Shown here in pieces: positions 5,814 through 9,378 of a stretch of 9,378 nt of DNA. Source of the DNA: Neisseriaceae bacterium (lineage in GTDB: Bacteria; Pseudomonadota; Gammaproteobacteria; Burkholderiales; Neisseriaceae); contig JAFWUA010000076.1 in assembly GCA_017518785.1 (NCBI GenBank), positions 1-9,378 of the forward strand. The letters are read 5' to 3'. The position numbers were made by a program, and so were the translations under genes. The stretch's first letter is position 1; each line of letters starts with the position of its first letter. Under the pieces are notes generated by a model. It did not search any database and was not told where the DNA came from. It worked only from the letters and a program-made list of their open reading frames with translations.

Positions 5814-8800
5814 TTATAATATTTCTTTCCAAGATAACCATACATTATCCGCACCTATCTGACTTTGTAATTCATCTAATAGTGCTTGAACTGGTGCTAC
5901 TTGCCAACTGTTATCTGCTTTAAGTCTGCCGGAAAAATTTTCATTGGTATATTGAATAACAATGGATACTTGTGATTTTTGTTGGTATTTTTTTATGGTT
6001 TGAGCAATTTGTTCTATGTTATGTTGTGCGTTAAGTTCAAGGCATAAATGTTGTGCATGTTTTTGACGTGCAACATCTAATGGCATGATTTCTTCGGCAA
6101 AAATGCGTATCATTTCTTCATCGTTATAAGTGTTTTTGCTGATTTTGCATTTAAATAAATATAGTTTATCGGTAGCGAATGGTTCTTCTAAACTTGATAT
6201 AGCAGTATCGGAAACATTGATTTCTAATTTGCTTTTATCATCTTCTAATATTGCAAGACAGAGTTTTTTACCTTTTTTAGTGGTTACAAAACGTATATTG
6301 GTAACAAAGCCACCTATCCATTGCAGATAGTCTTGTGGAGTAATATCTGCAAGAGATGTACGTACTATGGGGCTAATTTCCTTTTTATACGGTGAAAATG
6401 GGTGTGCTGAAAAGTAAAAACCTAATGAAGTTTTTTCTTCGGCTAATTTAGTAGATAAATTCCAAGCACTGATAAATTCCATTTGCACGTCTTCAATTGC
6501 ATTATCCACAGTATCAAACAATCCGCACTGCATTTCATTAGCACGCATTTGTTCGGCATATTCCATTGCCAATTCTAAATTGCCCAATAACATGGCACGA
6601 TTGCTTTCTAATTCATCGAATGTGCCAGCACGAATTAGAGTTTCTAAAACACGGCGATTGCATATTTGATTATTCACTCGCTGACAAAAATCGAATAAAT
6701 CTTGGTATGCACCATTGGCTTTTCGTTCTTCTACAATATGACCAATCGCAGCTTCTCCTGTGCCTTTAATAGCACCCAAAGCGTAACGAATTTCATGTTG
6801 AGAAATTGGCGTAAATAAATAGTCGGAAGCATTAATTGATGGTGGCAAAAAAGTAATTTTATTGGCTATTGCATCATCGTAAAGGTTTTTAAGTTGTGCA
6901 GTATTAGTAAGCTCGTTGGACATGGTAGCTGCAATAAATTCAGCGGTGTAATGTTTTTTCAACCAAGCAGTTTGATAGGCAACCAAAGCATAGGCTGCGG
7001 CGTGCGATTTGTTAAAGCCGTAGCCTGCAAATTTTTCCATATAGTTGAAAATTTCGTTGGCTTTTTCTTGGTCAATGCCTTTTTCGGCAGCACCAGCAAC
7101 AAAGGTTTCTCTTTGTTTTGCCATTTCTTCTGGTTTTTTCTTACCCATAGCACGGCGTAACATATCTGCACCGCCCAATGAATAACCAGCACAAACTTGT
7201 GCTGATTGCATCACCTGTTCTTGATACACCATAATGCCGTAGGTGGGTTCAAGTACTTCGGATAAAAATGGGTGCAGATATTCAAATTTTTCCAAGCCGT
7301 GCATACGGCGAATAAAATCTGGAATCAAATCCATTGGTCCTGGTCGATACAAAGCAACGAAAGCAATAATTTCTTCAAATTTGGTAGGTCGTGCATCACG
7401 TAACATTTTTTTCATACCTACCGATTCAAATTGGAATACGGCAGTAGTATTGCCAGCTGCAAAAATATCGCGATAAACTTGTGCATCGTCCAATGGAATA
7501 TGGGCAACATCAACTTGTTCGCCACGCAAAGCGGCAATCATATCTTGTGCCATTTGAATAATGGTTAAGTTGCGTAAGCCTAAAAAGTCGAACTTCACCA
7601 AACCAGCTGCTTCAACATCATCTTTGTCGTACATTGATACTGATGCAGCATCATCGCCAGTAGCTTTATATACTGGACAGAAATCGGTTAATTTACCCAA
7701 AGCAATTAACACCCCACCAGCGTGCATACCAGTGCCACGCGGCAAGTCTTCTAATTTTTGGGCTAATACTAATAATTCTTCTGCTTCTTCTTCTTTCAAA
7801 GTTTGTTCGATTAATGGTTCTGCTTTGACTGCGTCTTTGAGTGATAACGGTTTATTAGCTTCTAATGGAATGAGTTTGGAAAGTTTATCGCACAAACCAA
7901 ATGGCAATTCCAACACCCTTCCAACATCACGCACTACCGCTTTACTGGATAATGTGCCAAAAGTAATAATTTGACTAACTGCGTCATGACCATATTTATC
8001 GCGTACATAATCAATTACATGATCACGATTTTGAGTACAAAAATCCACGTCAAAGTCTGGCATGGAAACACGTTCTGGATTTAAGAAGCGTTCAAATAGC
8101 AGTGCATAACGCAAAGGATCTAAATCGGTGATTTTCAAAGCATAGGCAACTAATGAACCAGCCCCAGAACCACGACCGGGACCTACTGGACAACCATTTT
8201 GTTTTGCCCAGTTAATAAAGTCTGCCACAATCAGAAAATAACCTGGAAAACCCATTTGAATAATAATTGATAATTCAAATTCTAAACGCTGTTCATATTC
8301 CGGCAGTCTTTGTAATCTTTCTTGTTCATTCGGATAGAGTGCCAACATACGTTGTTGTAAACCATATCGTGCTTGTCGGCACAGATAATCGTCCAAAGAG
8401 ATATTATTAGGAGTAGGAAATAATGGTAAAAAGTGTTTGCCTAACGTAATTTCAGTCGAACAACGTTTTGCAATTTCTATTGAATTTTCCAAAGCTTCTG
8501 GTAAATCAGCAAATAATTGTTGCATTTCATCTGCTGATAAAAAATATTGTGATGGGTGAAAATGTCTTATCCGTTTTTTATCATTTAGTATTTCGCCCGA
8601 AGCAATACAAACACGTGCTTCATGAGCAATAAAATCATCAGCATGTAAAAATTGAATAGCATGAGTTGCCACCACTGGCAAATCTAATTTTTCTGCCAAG
8701 ACAAGACTGCCGGAAAGTACCACTTCGGCATTATGCTGCATTTGTTTGAAATGTGTTTTTAAGAAATCAGGATAATCACCATTGGTTTCCGGCAGACGTT

Positions 8801-9305
8801 GAATTTCTAAATAAAATGAATTTGGAAATAAATTACTCAAACGCATTGCTATTGCTGATGCTTTATCAATATTGCCTACAATAATTTCCTTACCCACAGC
8901 ACCATTTGCTGCACCAGAGAGACAAATCAAACCACTTCTATCGATATTTTCCAAACTATCCCATGTAATCGATGCTATTTCGTCTCTATCTTCACGCAAA
9001 TAAGCTTCGCTTAATAACTCACACAAACGCAAATAACCAGTATGATTTTTGGCTAAAAGCAATAAATGTGAAGTATCAATCTTATCGGTTGCCGCAACGA
9101 TAATATCTGCACCCAAAATTGGCACAATACCTGCTGCACGAGCCTTTTTATAAAATTTAATAGCAGCAAACATATTCATGCCATCGGTCAGAGCCAAAGC
9201 TGGAAACTTTTGTTCTTTGGCAAAAGAAATCGCATCTGGCAGACGTACCATACCGTCTTCCAAAGAGTATTCGGAATGTAAGCGTAGTGGAACAAATGAT
9301 GTCAT
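5814..9305 (-). CDS. dnaE: DNA polymerase III alpha subunit
   Basis: A 1163-residue DnaE1-type catalytic subunit of the replicase, near the E. coli length of 1160. The N-terminal PHP domain (about 1-290) starts VPLRLHSEYSLEDG; the first metal-ligand position of canonical PHP (HxH) is Arg, so this PHP is probably not an active nuclease and proofreading would come from DnaQ. Palm motifs: PVGPGRGSGAGSLVAY (373-388), catalytic D419 and D421 in PDFDVDF, and D573 in KFDFLGLRNL. The finger block QEQVMQ...GADMLRRAMGKK lies at 695-723 and GYGFNKSHAAAYALVAY at 761-777. A helix-hairpin-helix follows around GAIKGTGEAAI (844-854), then a sliding-clamp-binding motif QCGLF (926-930), an OB fold (about 995-1075) and a tau-binding tail. 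About 17 extra residues in the PHP domain relative to E. coli (170-208) are flanked by uptake-like repeats. No clear Shine-Dalgarno or promoter is visible in 9306-9378. Confidence 0.98.
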   Translation of the reverse strand: MTSFVPLRLHSEYSLEDGMVRLPDAISFAKEQKFPALALTDGMNMFAAIKFYKKARAAGIVPILGADIIVAATDKIDTSHLLLLAKNHTGYLRLCELLSEAYLREDRDEIASITWDSLENIDRSGLICLSGAANGAVGKEIIVGNIDKASAIAMRLSNLFPNSFYLEIQRLPETNGDYPDFLKTHFKQMQHNAEVVLSGSLVLAEKLDLPVVATHAIQFLHADDFIAHEARVCIASGEILNDKKRIRHFHPSQYFLSADEMQQLFADLPEALENSIEIAKRCSTEITLGKHFLPLFPTPNNISLDDYLCRQARYGLQQRMLALYPNEQERLQRLPEYEQRLEFELSIIIQMGFPGYFLIVADFINWAKQNGCPVGPGRGSGAGSLVAYALKITDLDPLRYALLFERFLNPERVSMPDFDVDFCTQNRDHVIDYVRDKYGHDAVSQIITFGTLSSKAVVRDVGRVLELPFGLCDKLSKLIPLEANKPLSLKDAVKAEPLIEQTLKEEEAEELLVLAQKLEDLPRGTGMHAGGVLIALGKLTDFCPVYKATGDDAASVSMYDKDDVEAAGLVKFDFLGLRNLTIIQMAQDMIAALRGEQVDVAHIPLDDAQVYRDIFAAGNTTAVFQFESVGMKKMLRDARPTKFEEIIAFVALYRPGPMDLIPDFIRRMHGLEKFEYLHPFLSEVLEPTYGIMVYQEQVMQSAQVCAGYSLGGADMLRRAMGKKKPEEMAKQRETFVAGAAEKGIDQEKANEIFNYMEKFAGYGFNKSHAAAYALVAYQTAWLKKHYTAEFIAATMSNELTNTAQLKNLYDDAIANKITFLPPSINASDYLFTPISQHEIRYALGAIKGTGEAAIGHIVEERKANGAYQDLFDFCQRVNNQICNRRVLETLIRAGTFDELESNRAMLLGNLELAMEYAEQMRANEMQCGLFDTVDNAIEDVQMEFISAWNLSTKLAEEKTSLGFYFSAHPFSPYKKEISPIVRTSLADITPQDYLQWIGGFVTNIRFVTTKKGKKLCLAILEDDKSKLEINVSDTAISSLEEPFATDKLYLFKCKISKNTYNDEEMIRIFAEEIMPLDVARQKHAQHLCLELNAQHNIEQIAQTIKKYQQKSQVSIVIQYTNENFSGRLKADNSWQVAPVQALLDELQSQIGADNVWLSWKEIL
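5923..5934 (+). repeat. DUS-like repeat, perfect 12-mer
   Basis: AGTCTGCCGGAAAA on the plus strand, near the 3' end of dnaE. On the coding strand it gives FSGRLK (1124-1129), the same peptide as the copy in fpr. Confidence 0.85.
8298..8309 (-). repeat. DUS-like repeat, variant (11/12)
   Basis: AGACTGCCGGAA on the minus strand, in dnaE, read as RLPEY (333-337). The mismatch is at position 3. The 3' A-run is shortened (GGAATA). Confidence 0.7.
8704..8715 (+). repeat. DUS-like repeat, variant (11/12), right arm side of DnaE insertion
   Basis: AGACTGCCGGAAA on the plus strand, in the PHP-domain part of dnaE. The coding strand gives LSGSL (197-201). It is inverted relative to the copy at 8787-8798, 71 bases away. 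Confidence 0.7.
8787..8798 (-). repeat. DUS-like repeat, variant (11/12), left arm side of DnaE insertion
   Basis: CGTCTGCCGGAAA on the minus strand, in dnaE, read as RLPE (170-173). It forms an inverted pair with 8704-8715. Confidence 0.75.
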
Positions 9306-9378
9306 GATATGTTTTATCTGTTATGTAAAATGTTTCAGCTGTGGATATTACCATTAAAATCAATATAATTATCTAATA

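Noticed and set aside
5790..5815. TATATAA-GAT-TTATATA hairpin followed by G and eight T on the plus strand, at the 3' end of dnaE
   Set aside because: The stem is all A-T and the T-run is on the plus strand, where no gene ends. On the minus strand no T-run follows, so it is not a convincing dnaE terminator.
7081..7090. TTTTCGGCAG, one base short of the repeat core
   Set aside because: A missing C breaks the core and it lies in conserved DnaE coding sequence; treated as chance.
7561..7974. 137-codon open frame on the plus strand opposite dnaE
   Set aside because: It is antisense to the conserved palm region of dnaE, has low-complexity Ser/Asn-rich sequence, and shows no recognisable family or ribosome-binding site.
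603..8798. Alternative readings of the repeat as Chi-like, KOPS-like, REP element or transcription-factor site
   Set aside because: Mixed orientation argues against polar Chi/KOPS motifs, REP elements are longer and palindromic, and most copies lie inside genes where a regulator site would not be expected. The Pasteurellaceae uptake cores (AAGTGCGGT, ACAAGCGGT) do not match.
9231..9245. CGTCTGCCAGA on the minus strand near the dnaE start (V-R-L-P-D)
   Set aside because: It resembles the repeat but lacks the CCGGAA half, so it was not counted; it could be a decayed copy or plain coding sequence.
9157..9363. 68-codon minus-strand open frame overlapping the dnaE start in another frame
   Set aside because: It overlaps clear PHP-domain coding sequence and has no family resemblance.

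Overview
The window is an AT-rich stretch of bacterial chromosome. Seven protein-coding genes are packed tightly on the minus strand, and no credible plus-strand gene was seen. In transcription order (right to left) they are dnaE (replicative DNA polymerase III alpha), a small ydcH/DUF465 gene, a ferredoxin/flavodoxin--NADP reductase, priA (replication restart helicase), ydfG (short-chain dehydrogenase), lemA, and a TPM-domain membrane protein that runs off the left edge. All seven belong to ordinary proteobacterial families. No tRNA, rRNA, insertion sequence, phage gene or CRISPR array is visible.

The DnaE looks beta-/gammaproteobacterial. Its C-terminal half most resembles what I recall of Neisseria DnaE. 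That resemblance, and the repeat described next, suggest an AT-rich member of the Neisseriaceae or a close relative. This taxonomic call is inference.

The standout signal is a dispersed short repeat with consensus WAGTCTGCCGGAAAA. Its 9-base core CTGCCGGAA occurs 15 times in 9.4 kb, counting both strands. Eight copies share the identical 14-mer AGTCTGCCGGAAAA. The copies sit in both orientations, in six of the eight longest gene/intergenic blocks, and are over-represented in gaps between genes. The 12-mer AGTCTGCCGGAA matches the Simonsiella-type DNA uptake sequence (DUS) dialect, as I remember it (AGGCTGCCTGAA), at 10 of 12 positions, but changes the middle base of the CTG trinucleotide reported as invariant in known dialects. 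The best reading is a DUS dialect, possibly undescribed, marking this genome's DNA for self-specific natural transformation through type IV pili and a ComP-like receptor.

The repeat also shapes the genes. Inside coding sequence it is mostly read as the peptide LPE (often S/R-L-P-E) in one orientation and as SGRL or SGSL in the other. One copy fills the fpr-priA gap and supplies priA's only visible Shine-Dalgarno-like sequence. Another lies in the loop of an AT palindrome between ydfG and lemA. Two inverted copies bracket an apparent small insertion in the PHP domain of DnaE. About 2.4 kb of dnaE, covering the conserved polymerase core, has no copies.

Transcription landmarks: a TATAAT box lies upstream of ydcH, and a strong rho-independent terminator follows ydcH before fpr. 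fpr-priA and lemA-TPM are closely spaced and probably co-transcribed; ydfG lies 114 bases beyond priA and may have its own promoter.
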